A stretch of 64,000 nucleotides of DNA from assembly GCA_963576565.1 (NCBI GenBank), contig OY755046.1:69097719-69161718 (forward strand). Direction: 5' to 3'. Every line of letters starts with the position of its first letter. The stretch's first letter is position 1. Both the position numbers and the translations under genes were made by a program. Below are positions 53,365 through 64,000 of the stretch, one piece after another. This DNA comes from Aspidapion aeneum. Lineage: Eukaryota > Arthropoda > Insecta > Coleoptera > Brentidae. The notes under the pieces are model-generated. The model saw only the letters and a list, made by a program, of their open reading frames with translations. It ran no database searches and was not told where the DNA came from.

Positions 53365-54833
53365 ATAAGACTGATGCAATTGTGTGAAACCCACAACCTA
53401 AAAATAAATAATGGTTTTTTTAAACATAAGGATATTCATCGATATACCTGGATTCAGCCAACAAGAAATCTTAAATCAATCATCGATTATGCTATAGGTG
53501 GACAACACTCGCAATTATAGTGGTATGATGTGCGAGCACTTCGTGGTGTTACCTGTGGATCTGACCACCATCTGGTAAAAGCAAAAATATTATTCCCTTT
53601 AAGAAAAACAAATAAGGACGAAAGTATTAGAGAAAATAAAAACCTTGAATGCATCGAAGACAATCAAAAATACAACTTTAGAAGTCTAGAAATCGAAAGT
53701 ACTCAAAGATTGTATCAGAACCGATTAGATGAAAAATTAATAAACACAAATCACTCATTTGAAGAGATATATACAAACATAATAAAAAGCTTAAAGGAAG
53801 CAAGCAACGAAGCTGTTGGGTACCAAGATAATAGAAATAACAGGAAGATGTGGTGGACGGACAAAATACAGGAAATGGCTCAGTACTAAGGAGCAAAGAG
53901 ACCTAGAAATCTACAGGGAAACCAGAAGACAGCTAAGAAATTTGATACGCACAGAAAAAAATGAAATGTTCGAGCGCAAGTGCCACGACATAAACACACA
54001 CGTAGGAGGTAGGCAGAGTTCTGAAGTATGGAAATTCATTTCTACAGTAAAAAACCCAACAAAAGAAAAAGTAAACATCCAGATAATCAAACGAGAACAA
54101 TGGACAGAACACTACAAGGGAATGCTGCAGGAGACGAGACCCGAATATCTGGCAGCTTCTCCGAGAAGAGACATAGAAGTACATGGAGAGGAAGTAGTCA
54201 TCGAAAAAGAAATGATAAAGAATAGTATAAAAAAGCTTAAATCCGGAAAAGCTAGCGGACCTGGGGGAATATATGCTGAAATGCTCAAATATGGATCAGA
54301 GAAATTATTCGAAAATCTCACATATATTATTAATCAATGCATAAACGGACATCCAGTACCTAATGATTGGAAAATTGCATTCATATCCACAATACATACA
54401 AAAGGAAACAAGCTGGATTGCAACAATTACAGAGGAATTTCAGTAACTAGTACTTTCAGTAGATTGTACGGTAGGATTCTTAGAGATCTAATAGAGAAGG
54501 ATTTTCATGAACAAGAGGAAGAAGAGCAAAGTGGGTTTCGTGCAGGCAGATCTTGAAGTGATAATGTTTTTTGTCTTAAACAAGTAATTGAGAAAAGGAG
54601 CGCCAGAAATATAGAGACTCATGTTACCTTTGTGGACCTACAAAAAGCATATGATACCGTTCTAGTAGAAAAATTATGGATAGTGTTAGAGCAAACTAAT
54701 ATCAATCATACATACATAAAAGCGATAAAAGAACTATACAAAGGGTCAAAATCTAAAATTAAAATTGGAAATCGACTTTCAAAAGAATTCCTGGTAACAA
54801 AAGGCTTAAGACAGGGATGTTGTATCTCAAACC
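53365..54833 (+). pseudogene. RTE-like LINE: endonuclease end and RT, frameshifted
   Basis: Starts within the APE endonuclease (RYTWIQPTRNLKSIIDYAI, GSDHHLVKAKI with the S-D-H motif). A frameshift near 53850 leads to the RT: IKKLKSGKASGPGGIYAEML, NNYRGISVTSTFSRLYGRIL, EEEEQSGFRAGRS, stop at 54554-54556, then VTFVDLQKAYDTVL and VTKGLRQGCCIS, after which it is cut off at about 54833. No F-A-D-D box remains. Different subfamily from 44490-46170, though related. Confidence 0.8.
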
Positions 54834-55524
54834 TGAAAGTTTGCAGTGCTTGAGATCACTTAATACAGTTTTATTCTAAAACTTAAAAAAAATAAAATGG
54901 CTGATCCAAAATGGCGGATTTTCTTATTTATGCACCAATATGTATCAAATCTAGAACTTGGCCGTATTTAAAGTAGTTGATTGTGATTTTTGTCTCAAAC
55001 TCATAAAAGTTTTAATCTCTACAAGATTGGTTTCTACAAGTTTTTTGAAAAAGCTAATGGTTTTTGAGAAAAAATTGTTTAATCAAAAAAATGGTTGAAT
55101 GAAAGTACCCCTAATTCGACACCCTGTAGGAGCGTTATTTTTGGGACTATATAGATAAGCGATACATCAAAATTAAAAGCCTTATCCTGTGGATGGAAGG
55201 GTGATTTTTGCAGGAATGAAAAAAAAATATAAAAAATCACGTTGGTATAAATTTATACCTCAGTTGGGGGTTGCTGACCCCTTCTATAGGAGGTAGATGG
55301 TTAATATATGTTAATATATATTAAAGAAACCAAAGTGAAACAACTAGAGTTTTCATTTCTTGAAAAAACGCCACCCTCTTGGAGGGGGTGCAGAGTGGTT
55401 CTGCACCATTTGCCAGATCTCCACCACAGAAATTCGTATTCTACGATTTTTTCTGAAAATTTTGATGTATCATACAGGCAAGGCCCCTCCCCCCTCGAGC
55501 GTTACGCAATTTAAGGACAAGGAA
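54834..55524. other. No gene seen
   Basis: Low-complexity and AT-rich; two overlapping frames at 55308-55581 show no family resemblance. Confidence 0.4.
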
Positions 55525-55910
55525 ATAAAATTTCGGACTTCCATTGTCTTTATTTATTTTAAAACACGACGTTTCGGTTAGTAAGTATCTCTAACCGTTA
55601 TCAAGTGTAAACTAAACAATCTAGTCTCTAGGCTACTACTTATACTACTTGGTGTGCAGTCAGGTGTGACGGCCCGCCCCCTTTTTAATCGTAAGACGCC
55701 TGTTTTCCTTAAGGAGTGGTTTCCATATGTTTGGTATGTCCGTGCTTGGTTGACTGAAAACTTCTTTATTCTGCATTATAAACGCAGCTTCAATAAACTT
55801 TCGTTTTCGCCAATGCGACTCCTTATGTAAAACTTTAGCTTCTGACCACTGAATCCTGTGATCATTTGATCATGCATGATCTGCTAAACCAGATTTTACT
55901 ACACAATCAT
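55525..55910 (-). pseudogene. Penelope-like element 3' end (GIY-YIG tail)
   Basis: Minus-strand reading gives KSGLADHA, IQWSEAKVLHKESHWRKRKF, EAAFIMQNKEVFSQPS and IPNIWKPLLKENR, the end of the GIY-YIG endonuclease domain, followed by a 3' UTR shared with 35640-35845. It is better preserved than the copy in FAR intron 6. Confidence 0.75.
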
Positions 55911-56065
55911 TGTCTACGAGTTTCAAATTAAGGACAAGGCCTAAAAAGAAGCGCCGCAGGCCAAAACCTTTTGGAAAATTGTTACAAAATGCAAAAATTT
56001 TGGTTAGTATCAAAAACATAAATTTTTAAAATATATTTTAACACCCCCTGGCGGCCTAGGTGCCT

Positions 56066-56985
56066 ACGCCCTGTATGTATGACATATTTTTACTAAAGGA
56101 AGATGCGACAAACCCATCAAAGTCACTGAAATTAACATTTTTTGTTTGTTATTTGCATGCCAAATTTATTGGCGTTTCACTAAAATAATTTAAATTAAAG
56201 GTTTCAATTTCACCCGTTTTTCAGTGTTGTATAAGTGGCTGTTTTCACGCGGGGGCGGGAGAAATGTTTTAGTTGACGTCGGCCATCATCGTGCGTAAAC
56301 GTTCGTTGCCCTTTCTAGTGTTGCCGGTTCTATCCTTAGTGAAGACGTATGAATTTGGGTTTTGTCAGTAGTAAAAAGCTTGCCGATCGCGCGTCATTGT
56401 TTGTTTTCGTTACCGTTTGTTTATAGAATGGAAATAAATACCGTCGATTACATAATTAACTGTCCAAATTTAAATACATTGACATATGAACTTCGATTAC
56501 AAATAAAATCTTTAGGGCCACATAGACCGGACCTAAAAATTAACCAAAATTTTAGTGTAAGTAATGCCGAGGGGAGTTCCATAAAAACTTATAATAGAAA
56601 ATTTAATAAAAAATTATACGATGCTGAAAACTGGTTGTGCAGTTGTGAAAAAAGAAATGCTTTTTTTTGCTTTATTTGTCTTGTTATGAACAATCCACGA
56701 AGTGATCCTGCATGCAAAGGGAATGTGTGATATCAAGCACTTTAGTGAAAAGTTAAAAAGCCACAAAGTAAGTAGTATTCATTTAATAATAACCACATTT
56801 TTTCAATGCTAGGCAAGACTGATATTAGGTGCCAATTGAATAGTGCCTATAGGCAAAACATTACCGAATATAATGAAAATGTGACAAAAATTAGACATAT
56901 ACATAAAAAAGAAAGGCGAATAGACCCCCAATTTATAACGCCACCACTGGGAGTGCCTACTTGTAACAAAAAATATACGCAAAAA
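56066..56985 (+). pseudogene. hAT/ZMYM-like transposase N-terminus (copy 2) with element end
   Basis: The terminal region CCCTGTATGTATGACATATT matches the 20139-20566 MITE. From ATG 56428: MEINTVDYIINCPN, SLGPHRPDLKINQNFSV, KTYNRKFNKKLYDAENWLCS, CEKRNAFFCFICLVM (TTF-like zinc finger), NNPRSDPACKG, then a one-base shift to CDIKHFSEKLKSHK and MLGKTDIRCQLNSAYRQNI. It keeps a segment (SSIKTYNRKFN) missing in copy 1. The catalytic part is absent. Confidence 0.65.
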
Positions 56986-57872
56986 ATAAAAATTGTCCTT
57001 TGTATCCCCGGTCTCCCCTATTCTTTAATACATGTGTAGGTATTATAGTAGGTACATTTTGTTTTTTGTTATTTTTTTTTTAATTAAAAAATGCTCATTA
57101 AGCTTAATATATGTGCGACGGGTTTTGGAAGTTATGACAAATATTTACCACTCGATTAGGTAGGTACATAATAATATAGGTAAGTAGGTAACTAAAATTG
57201 ATTTTTTGAATAATTAGCTACGTATGTAATTATTTAAGTAGGTAGGTATAAAACTCACCCAAATGACCAGCGGTTAACCTTGCAATTTTCAAAGTTAAAA
57301 AATTATTTTTATACTTGATTTTGGAAAAAAACCGCAAGGTAAATCAGCACACCATCACCACACACCCAAAACGTAAACAAAGAAAAAAACACATCTAACC
57401 ACACTTTACCAGCTGATCGATATGAACGGAATGTCTTCAACCAATCAAATAAGTCGTTGCAAGTGACGTAGACAAGTGTCATCTCTGTTTGACTTAGAAC
57501 GACGAGTGAAAGAGAAAAAAAATCAATAGAAAATAGTACAAATTTTCTCGGAATTTACACTGTAGTTTTTTTTTAATTGAAGATAAATGGTGTTCTGTGA
57601 ATATTACAGTAGGTAGGTATTATAAGTAGCAATGCCCTTTAGTGGATATAATCTATGTGTGGTAGGAAGATAAGCAGGTATAGATAGTTTTTAACAGAAG
57701 CTTATTCTATTTAGATCCGGGGGAATTTGCATGAGTTTAATGACCAGGAGCGTAGCTAGAGCCGGGCCATTTTGGGGGGGACTTTAGTCCAAGGCTGAAA
57801 AACAGGGGGGTGGTGTAATATTGCTTTAACACACCTCAAGATGAAGAAAAAAATGCAATATAAATAAATTGA
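56986..57872. other. No gene recognised
   Basis: Contains several GTAGGTAG-type short repeats (57150-57260) and a GC-rich AGGAGCGTAGCTAGAGCCGG that resembles the start of a hAT MITE. No coding sequence. Confidence 0.4.
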
Positions 57873-58225
57873 TCCATGACAGATCTGATACCTTCCTAGC
57901 TAGCATATTACCACACTTCAAGTGAAGCTATGATAATCAGCCTTAAAAACGATTTTATGTAAATATTTCGGAAACTGAAGCTCCTACGAAGCTTTTGGTT
58001 ATAACACAAATTATTGAGCAAAGTGTGATCTACTATATTCCGAAAACCGCATATTGATACGAAGCTCCGTTAAGTTAAGTTAGCATTTTTTAATTGTCAA
58101 AAAACTAATCAGCTCGTTGTCGAATACTATTTTACCTGAAAATTTTATGAAAATCGGTTTAGCGGTTTCGGAGCTATTGCCATGTTACAGACAGGAAAAA
58201 AATACACACACACACAAAAAGTTTA
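57873..58225 (+). repeat. TACCTTCCTAGC family, left-end copy
   Basis: GATCTGATACCTTCCTAGCT, CACTTCAAGTGAAG and GAAAATCGGTTTAGCGGTTT in family order, ending in (CA)n at 58205. The right end is missing. Confidence 0.55.
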
Positions 58226-58321
58226 TTGAAAAAACAGAAAAAAAATTTTAGATTTAGAAAGAAATAAGAACTTTTCGGAAAAAAATCGTGCTGCAAAAGA
58301 GAATTTTAAAACTACTGGATA

Positions 58322-58492
58322 CAGTGGCAGTCCCAGGGGGGGGGGGCAGTTGCCCCCCCTTTTGTCCCGAGAACTCCAAATATAAAGGGACATTCTGGTG
58401 TATTACAGACCTGAGCATAAAAATATTATTATATACATCTTCAAAGAAATCTGAATTGCCCTCCCCTTTTTGAAAGTCTAGGACCGCCCCTG
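58322..58492. mobile_element. GC-rich hAT MITE
   Basis: The ends CAGTGGCAGTCCCAGG and CCTAGGACCGCCCCTG style are flanked by CTGGATA on both sides (58315-58321, 58493-58499). A run of G and a run of C near the left end. Confidence 0.65.
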
Positions 58493-58599
58493 CTGGATAA
58501 GTGACAAAAATAGCCCGCTGATCAATATACCTGAGAAAATCGCGATAGCGTCTTTTCGGCGAATTTTTTATTAAACTGAAAAAACTGCAAAAATTTACA

Positions 58600-59130
58600 A
58601 AATACATGGATCCATAACGGATCACTTCAAGTGAAGCCATGATATATCGGCCTCAGTGGCGGATCCAGGGGGGGCACTAGGAATTTTTTGAATATACAAA
58701 AAATGAGTAAAAAGTTATGTTTTTGCTAATAAAAATTCAAAATTTTTGCCTGCGGCGCATGAAAGTGTATGTTGTTATTATCATCGAAATTACAACCACT
58801 GTCTAATTCAAAAAAATGCTGCTTAAAAAAATATATACAGTTTTTTACCAACAGAGAATGTCACCTAAAGTGAACCCCCCCCCCCCCCCCCCCCGAACCG
58901 AACCGAACCGAACCCCCCGAGAGGCACCTCTGGATCCGCCCTTGATCAGCCTTGATAACAGTTTTTTGTAAATATCTCAGAAACTATAAAGCTCTTACGA
59001 AGTTTACGGTTACAACACAAATTATTGAGCTAAATGTAGTCTACTATATTGTGAAAACCGCATATTGATACGATAGTTAAAAAGTTAGCATTAAAAAAAA
59101 AATATTGTCAAAAAAACTGTCATTACATTA
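58600..59130 (+). repeat. TACCTTCCTAGC family copy split by a hAT MITE
   Basis: GGATCACTTCAAGTGAAGCC at 58618 continues after the MITE with ATCAGCCTTGATAACAG and the AAATATCTCAGAAACT block. Confidence 0.55.
58654..58944. mobile_element. hAT MITE, 291 bp
   Basis: The ends CAGTGGCGGATCCAG and CTCTGGATCCGCCCTTG are flanked by ATCGGCCT and ATCAGCCT (one mismatch). Related to 2206-2410. Includes a poly-C run and CCGAA repeats at 58877-58915. Confidence 0.75.
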
Positions 59131-60204
59131 ATGGATTTTGCAAATGAAAGTTTTAGAAAAAATTAATAATTCAAAGAATAACTTAAAATTTTTGAAAAAA
59201 ATGGTACCGCAAATCCTAATTTGTTGGGTAACCTGTGGTTGGCCACTGATAAATGAATTTTCTTTGACCGCCTAATTTTGAGTTTGGAGAGGCTAAGGTT
59301 AAACCCCCTTAACCCCCACTCCCCCAAATTGAGACTCTGTCAATGACCTTCAATAGATATCGCACATATTGTGTTTTAAGACGCGGCTGTCTAAAGAATG
59401 ACTTTTGTACCATAGCCGTGATGATAACCAACATTCAAAAAAAAGTTTTCGTTTTCATAAAATCGCAACAACCTACTAAACTAAATTTCATCAGAAACTG
59501 GTATTATACTAGGAAGAGTTAAAAGAATAAAAATCGATTTTTTTTTTAAATATTAAGAACAGTTTTAAGCGTATTATTTTTAAAATTGGTACCGTGGGTT
59601 TTTTGGTAGAATGCTTCTACCAAATTTTAGACAAATATCCAGAGTAGTTTAGCAGATCTAGAAATAAAAAAATATTTTTTTTTTGTAAAACTTAACACTC
59701 TGTATTTTTAAAACAAGGCATTTTAAGACACATGTTCATATGAACTTTTTTTCATATTTTAAGGAGAGGAATCTACCTTGGGCTTTTGGCAATACAACTC
59801 TGAAACACCCGGTATAGGCAATGAACTTGTAAATTACAAGTTCATTGGGTATAGGATAAAAAAAATCTACAGTCAAGAATCTTTTTCAAAAAAATATATT
59901 TAACAATCTCGAAGCCACATAATTTCATCAATCACATAACAGAGTTTTTGAGTCTTTGACCACAAAAGCGCGGATCTGAGGGGCGGGGGGGATAACGGGG
60001 TAAATATGCACTTTTAGTTAATAATTCAAGGACTCACGGAATAATTACCCCTCTTCCCCTTAAAATAAATAAGTAAATAGTTTTTAGATTGACCGTTGCC
60101 CCGCCCGTCCCTAGATTTTTTTTCCAGATCCGCGCTGATGAACACGTCACACTACAATAATTATTCTTACTACAAATATATTTTGCTTTTGTTTTAAATA
60201 AAAA
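59131..60204. other. No gene recognised
   Basis: AT-rich; a self-complementary GGCAATGAACTTGTAAATTACAAGTTCATTG hairpin lies at 59817-59847, and a GC-rich MITE-like piece near 59970-60140 starts GCGCGGATCTGAGG and ends CCAGATCCGCGC. Confidence 0.45.
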
Positions 60205-60642
60205 AACAAATGGGTCCATGATGGATCTGATACCTTCCTAGCTAGCATCTATTAGCACACTTCAAGTGAAGCCATGATATATCAGCCTTGAAAACAGTTT
60301 TTTGTAAATATCTCAGAAACTAAAGGTCTTGCGAAGTTTCTGGTTATTACAAAAATTATTGAGCAAAATGTAGTCTACTATATTCCGAAAACAGCATATT
60401 GATACGATGCTCCGTTCAAAAATTAGCATTTTAAAAATTTTTCAATTGTCAAAAAACTGTCAGTAGCCTTAATGGATTTTGACCAAAATCTAATCAGCTC
60501 GTTAGAGTATTGAGCACTATTTTACCTGAAAATTTAATGAAAATCGGTTCAGCAGTTTAGGAGCTATCGTGTTACGGACAGGAATAATATATACACACAC
60601 ACACAGACAGACATCACGACGATTGTAAGATAGGTCAAAATA

Positions 60643-60998
60643 CAGTAGAACCCCGATTATCCGTGCTCCACGAGACCGGACGTGGCACGGATAAGTGAAA
60701 AGCACGGATAATCCGAACATTCATTTATTACATGACATGTTACATACATTTTATGTATATATACTCAAAATATGACAGAAAAAAAATGATCCTATAAGTT
60801 CAAACTAAGTTTATATGTATGTATTGCATAAAAAGATAACAGAACAAAAAATATAATTCTACATAAGGTTTTGGTCGAGTGATTTCCGATAACGCTATTT
60901 GGATAGAACTTCAAAAACACATTTTCGATTATGGGAAATCATAGCACGGGTAATCCGCAGCCCGGATAATCCGCGCACGGATAATCGGGGTTCTACTG
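60643..60998. mobile_element. pogo/Tigger-like MITE, 356 bp
   Basis: The ends CAGTAGAACCCCGATTATCC and its exact mirror GGATAATCGGGGTTCTACTG, with TA on both sides. Several internal ACGGATAATCCG-type repeats. Termini match the pogo/Tigger style known from many animals. Confidence 0.85.
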
Positions 60999-61000
60999 TA

Positions 61001-62278
61001 CAGGGTGTCCCAAATTGGGCACTTTTGGGGGGTTTAAGGTACTTCTAGGGAAGACAGAGAAAAACTGACCACGCATTATGAGGCTCAAATTTCAAGAGAA
61101 GACTTATAGTGAAAACCGCATTTTGAAATATCATCTCGTCTTTGAGCTACGGGGGCTTTTTGAAAAGTCTGCATTTTGGAGGGGGCTCTATAACTTCGTT
61201 ATTATTGGAAATATTGATTTAGAGTAAATTGCAATTTTATAGACTTTGTCACGAGGAATTCAACCGCTAAATTAAATTTTAACTGTCACTTTCAGTTTTT
61301 GAGATATGACATAAAGTTGCATTTTTTCTTATGGAATGGCCTATATTATAATTAATTTTCGAATTCGTGATTCAATTCTTTTCAAAATGATGTATCATAT
61401 GTCATAGTTTGATTGCGCGGTTTCGGAGATAATTAAAGTTTTTTATTTTTGTCTAGTGTGCGTTGAATGACGTCATGCGCCATTGACGTAAAAGCCTTGC
61501 GATCAAATCCTACGTCAATGGTCTTATAGTTTTGTTGTCTTATACTATGCAAATCAAGTTGGCCTTGCGTCTTGGCGTTTTGTCATTGTTTTCAATTGTT
61601 TAAACAATTTGACATTGCGCTTTGATATGAAATTATTTTGCACAAAAGCGTTTTAATTTTATTTTGAAATATGTATCATTTTTTAAAACTTTTTATAACT
61701 AGGCTTTGAGGGCCGTCAGCAGAATTATAATTTTTCCAAACCAGCCTTACTATATTTGTGACTGTGTAAAATAATAAAAATACTGGGGTGCCTTTACCTG
61801 CCTCAGCAGGAAATCATAGCGCACTAGAAATAAGTGAAAAAGCTGAATATCTCCTAAACCGCTCAATCAAACTATTACATATGATACATCATTTTGAAAA
61901 GAATTCAATGACGAATTCGAAAATTAATTAAAATATAGACCATTCCATAAGAAAAAATGCAACTTTATGTCATATCTCAAAAACTAAAAGTGACAGTTAA
62001 AATATAATTTAGCGGGTGAATCCCTCGTGACAAAGTCTATAAAAGTGCAATTTACTATAAATCAAAATTTCCACTAATAACGAAGTTATAGACCCCCTTC
62101 AAAAACGCAGACTTTTGAAAAAGCCCCCGTAGCTCAAAGACGAGACGATATTTCAAAATACGGTTTTCACTATAAGTCTTCTCTTGAAATTTGAGCCTCG
62201 CAATGCCTGGTCAGTTTTTCTCTGTCTCCTCTAGAAGTACCTTAAACCCCCTAAAAGTGCCCAATTTGGGACACCCTG
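61001..62278. mobile_element. Foldback element, 1278 bp, TA target site
   Basis: The ends CAGGGTGTCCCAAATTGGGC and its mirror, with arms of about 440 bases (61001-61438 and 61842-62278) and a loop of about 400 bases with TGACGT motifs. TA lies on both sides; its left TA is also the right TA of the pogo-like MITE. Confidence 0.8.
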
Positions 62279-62390
62279 TACATCCAAATAACCCATTTTC
62301 GGCGTTATCTCAAAAACATTTTTTTCGTCGAAAATAATACCTTCTTTAGCCATTGGCACGCGGGCTAGGAAGGTAAAAATGTATTTTTGT

Positions 62391-63172
62391 TTTGCTTTTA
62401 TAGCAAAAAAAAAATTTATAACAGAAAACTATTCTACCTGCATAGTTAAACACTAACTAAAACTGTTTAATTTTTTTGGTAGGTTAATTTTTTTCTAATG
62501 GCACATATTCTAATCATTTTTAAGTATTTACAATATATAAATAATTAATATACAATAAATTATAAATTATCAAAAATATTTTAAATATTTAAATTTACTG
62601 TCGATTAAAATATAGTTATTTTTAAAATATCTATAATAATTTATTTTCTTAATAAATAAAAGTATTTTTTGATGTTCTTTTTTTTAATAAAATACTGTTT
62701 TTTATATTTTAAGGCCGCGTTTTTGAGCAAAAAAATACTATTTCCAAAAACAATTTTTTGAAAAGCATTTTTTTGACACTGATTTTGAACTCTTAAGACA
62801 TTAAAGCTAGTTTAGGAAAATAATTTTTTGAAAAAATGTCATTCCAAAAATATATTTTTGAAAAAACTTTAGTAAAAAAACGTTTTTCAAAAAAATTTGT
62901 TAAAAAAAATGTTTATCAAAAAAATTTCTGCTTAAAAAAAATATTTTTCGAAAACAAATTTCTCGAAAAAGTTGTTTTTTGTAAAAAATACGTTTTGAAT
63001 TTTTTTGTTAAAAAATGTTTTTTGGATGTTTTTTTAAAAAGTGTTTTTAAAAACACCCTAAATAAGTATTATATACATTTTCTAACCAATTCTCTCTAAA
63101 AGCAAAAATTTTAAAAATTTCAGTTTAAGAAAAAGTTGTAAAAAAAATTAAAAAAAAAAATTTAAACACTTT
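62391..63172. other. AT-rich stretch, low complexity
   Basis: Many TTTTTGAAAAA-type words in both orientations (62690-63060); the 87-codon frame at 62836-63099 is F/K-rich low complexity and not a gene. It precedes (on the minus strand, follows) the transporter exon and may hold its 3' UTR. Confidence 0.45.
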
Positions 63173-63510
63173 TTAGACATCCTCCCTACTCTTGACCCCA
63201 CCATTTTTATTCGAATCCGTTTTATTCGTACTGTTATAAGGCGCTTGGGGCGGAACATTAGGCACATTTATTTTACCAATTTCTTTTCCAATATAGACAA
63301 AATGGTGTCTAAAATACTCTTCGATGTCTTTCAGTTTCATGCCATAAGTTTCTGGCATAAAAATGTAGGCATAAACCGCCCCTCCTAGGCAAATAATGGA
63401 GAAAAACCATTGGAGATATGCCGCCCCACCGAAGAACTCGCTCATAGCGTAGTAGCTTTGTAACGCTGAAAACATCAGCACACAGCAGAAGCTATATGTA
63501 ACGCTGTAGC
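63173..63510 (-). CDS. MFS sugar transporter-like, last exon (partial gene)
   Basis: Encodes about 112 residues: YSVTYSFCCVLMFSALQSYY, FGGAAYLQWFFSIICLGGAVYAYIFMPETYG (the last two membrane helices and the P-E-T-x-G motif of sugar porters), KLKDIEEYF, then a polar cytoplasmic tail rich in N and K ending KSREDV and stop at 63173-63175. Acceptor TTTCTTTAG precedes 63510, entering in phase 1. Insect trehalose/glucose facilitators (Tret1-like) have this C-terminus; PETYG in place of PETKG is a mild departure. The rest of the gene lies beyond the right edge. Confidence 0.8.
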
Positions 63511-63639
63511 CTAAAGAAAAAAAAAACAAACTAAATACAGTTCCATTTACAAAAATGTATTTTTTTTTCGAAAAGTTTTGAGCCGAAAAATGTAACGTCC
63601 AAAAAAAATGTTGTTCGATTTTTGTCAATCAGTTTCAAA

Positions 63640-64000
63640 AAAGTCCTGTGATGAGTCTAAATACTTAGGTCTAAAAATTACAGCTAACGGAACACTAGAC
63701 AAAGCTATAAAAGATCGAAACGTACAAGGAAGAAAAGTTATAACTTTATTAAATGGAATAATTTGAGACCAAAGTATATCAAAACATAACAAAAAGCTTA
63801 TATATAACACCATTGTAAAAAGTATTATTACATACGGCTCAGAAGTATGGCCAATCAAAGATAGAACAGAAAAAATGCTTTCCGCTACGGAGATGGACTA
63901 TTGGAGAAGAGCAGCAGCGAAATCAAAAAGAGAAGGAGTTACAAATCAAAGAATAAGAGAAATTATGACAGTGGGGGAACATACAAGAAGAATGAATGAT
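63640..64000 (+). pseudogene. RTE-like LINE fragment, cut by window edge
   Basis: SKYLGLKITANGTLDKAIKD, NVQGRK, then a stop in NGII*DQS, KKLIYNTIVKSIITYGSEVW and TNQRIREIMTVG: the same family as 44490-46170, here in plus orientation. It lies upstream of the transporter's last exon (in its intron), antisense. Confidence 0.8.

Larger units (their letters stand above)
60205..62390 (+). repeat. TACCTTCCTAGC family copy, interrupted at a TA
   Basis: The most complete copy: GATCTGATACCTTCCTAGCT at 60222, family interior to 60642, then two inserted elements (60643-62278), then CATCCAAATAACCC and the right end GCGGGCTAGGAAGGTA at 62372. Confidence 0.65.

Noticed and set aside
62836..63099. 87-codon F/K-rich frame
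   Set aside because: Low-complexity AT-rich sequence with mirrored TTTTTGAAAAA words.

Overview
This window looks like a piece of a large, AT-rich, transposon-laden insect nuclear genome. The clues are spliced genes with GT-AG introns, a fatty acyl-CoA reductase and an astacin of insect type, RTE-like, Jockey/CR1-like and I/R1-like LINEs, Penelope, Transib and mariner relics, and hAT, pogo and foldback MITEs. A beetle or another insect with a big genome is plausible, but that is an inference. No bacterial-style genes, operons or CRISPR arrays are present.

Host genes cover little of the sequence. (1) At the left edge, three consecutive minus-strand exons of an astacin zinc metallopeptidase (979-2552) join in frame; the gene is cut by the window edge on its 3' side. 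(2) At 12452-12665 a TATA box, an arthropod initiator and a signal-peptide exon with a splice donor mark the start of a plus-strand secreted-protein gene; its downstream exons were not found. (3) At 31446-48094, minus strand, a complete fatty acyl-CoA reductase gene can be assembled from seven coding exons. All splice phases agree and give 513 codons including stop. (4) At 63173-63510, minus strand, lies the last exon of an MFS sugar-transporter-like gene whose other exons lie beyond the right edge.

Everything else is mostly repeats. 1-12 kb: LINE fragments, one split by a solo LTR, hAT-type MITEs and a mariner relic. 13.06-18.24 kb: a mobile element with Helitron-like 5' ends (A|TC) that carries a giant tandem array of about 141-bp monomers. 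18.8-31.2 kb: hAT/ZMYM-like N-terminal fragments, a tRNA-like sequence with a T-run, and nested MITEs and foldback elements. FAR introns: a Penelope-like element interrupted by a Transib (RAG1-like) transposon in intron 6, foldbacks in intron 5, a minisatellite in intron 4, a second Helitron-like copy with a different 142-bp array in intron 3, a DD41D mariner and a long RTE-like LINE in intron 2, and a LINE fragment in intron 1. 49-58 kb: a third near-full Helitron-like copy split by a SINE-like insertion, a LINE with RNase H domain and exact target-site duplication, an RTE-like LINE, a Penelope 3' end and a second ZMYM-like copy. 57.9-62.4 kb: several copies of a terminal-inverted-repeat family, one split by two elements inserted side by side at one TA.

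The most notable points are the Helitron-like family that carries and gains tandem arrays, the Transib-in-Penelope nesting with a diagnosable 5-bp duplication and RSS-like ends, the TA-to-TA chain of insertions with an empty-site control in the same window, and the survival of an intact FAR reading frame among these insertions.
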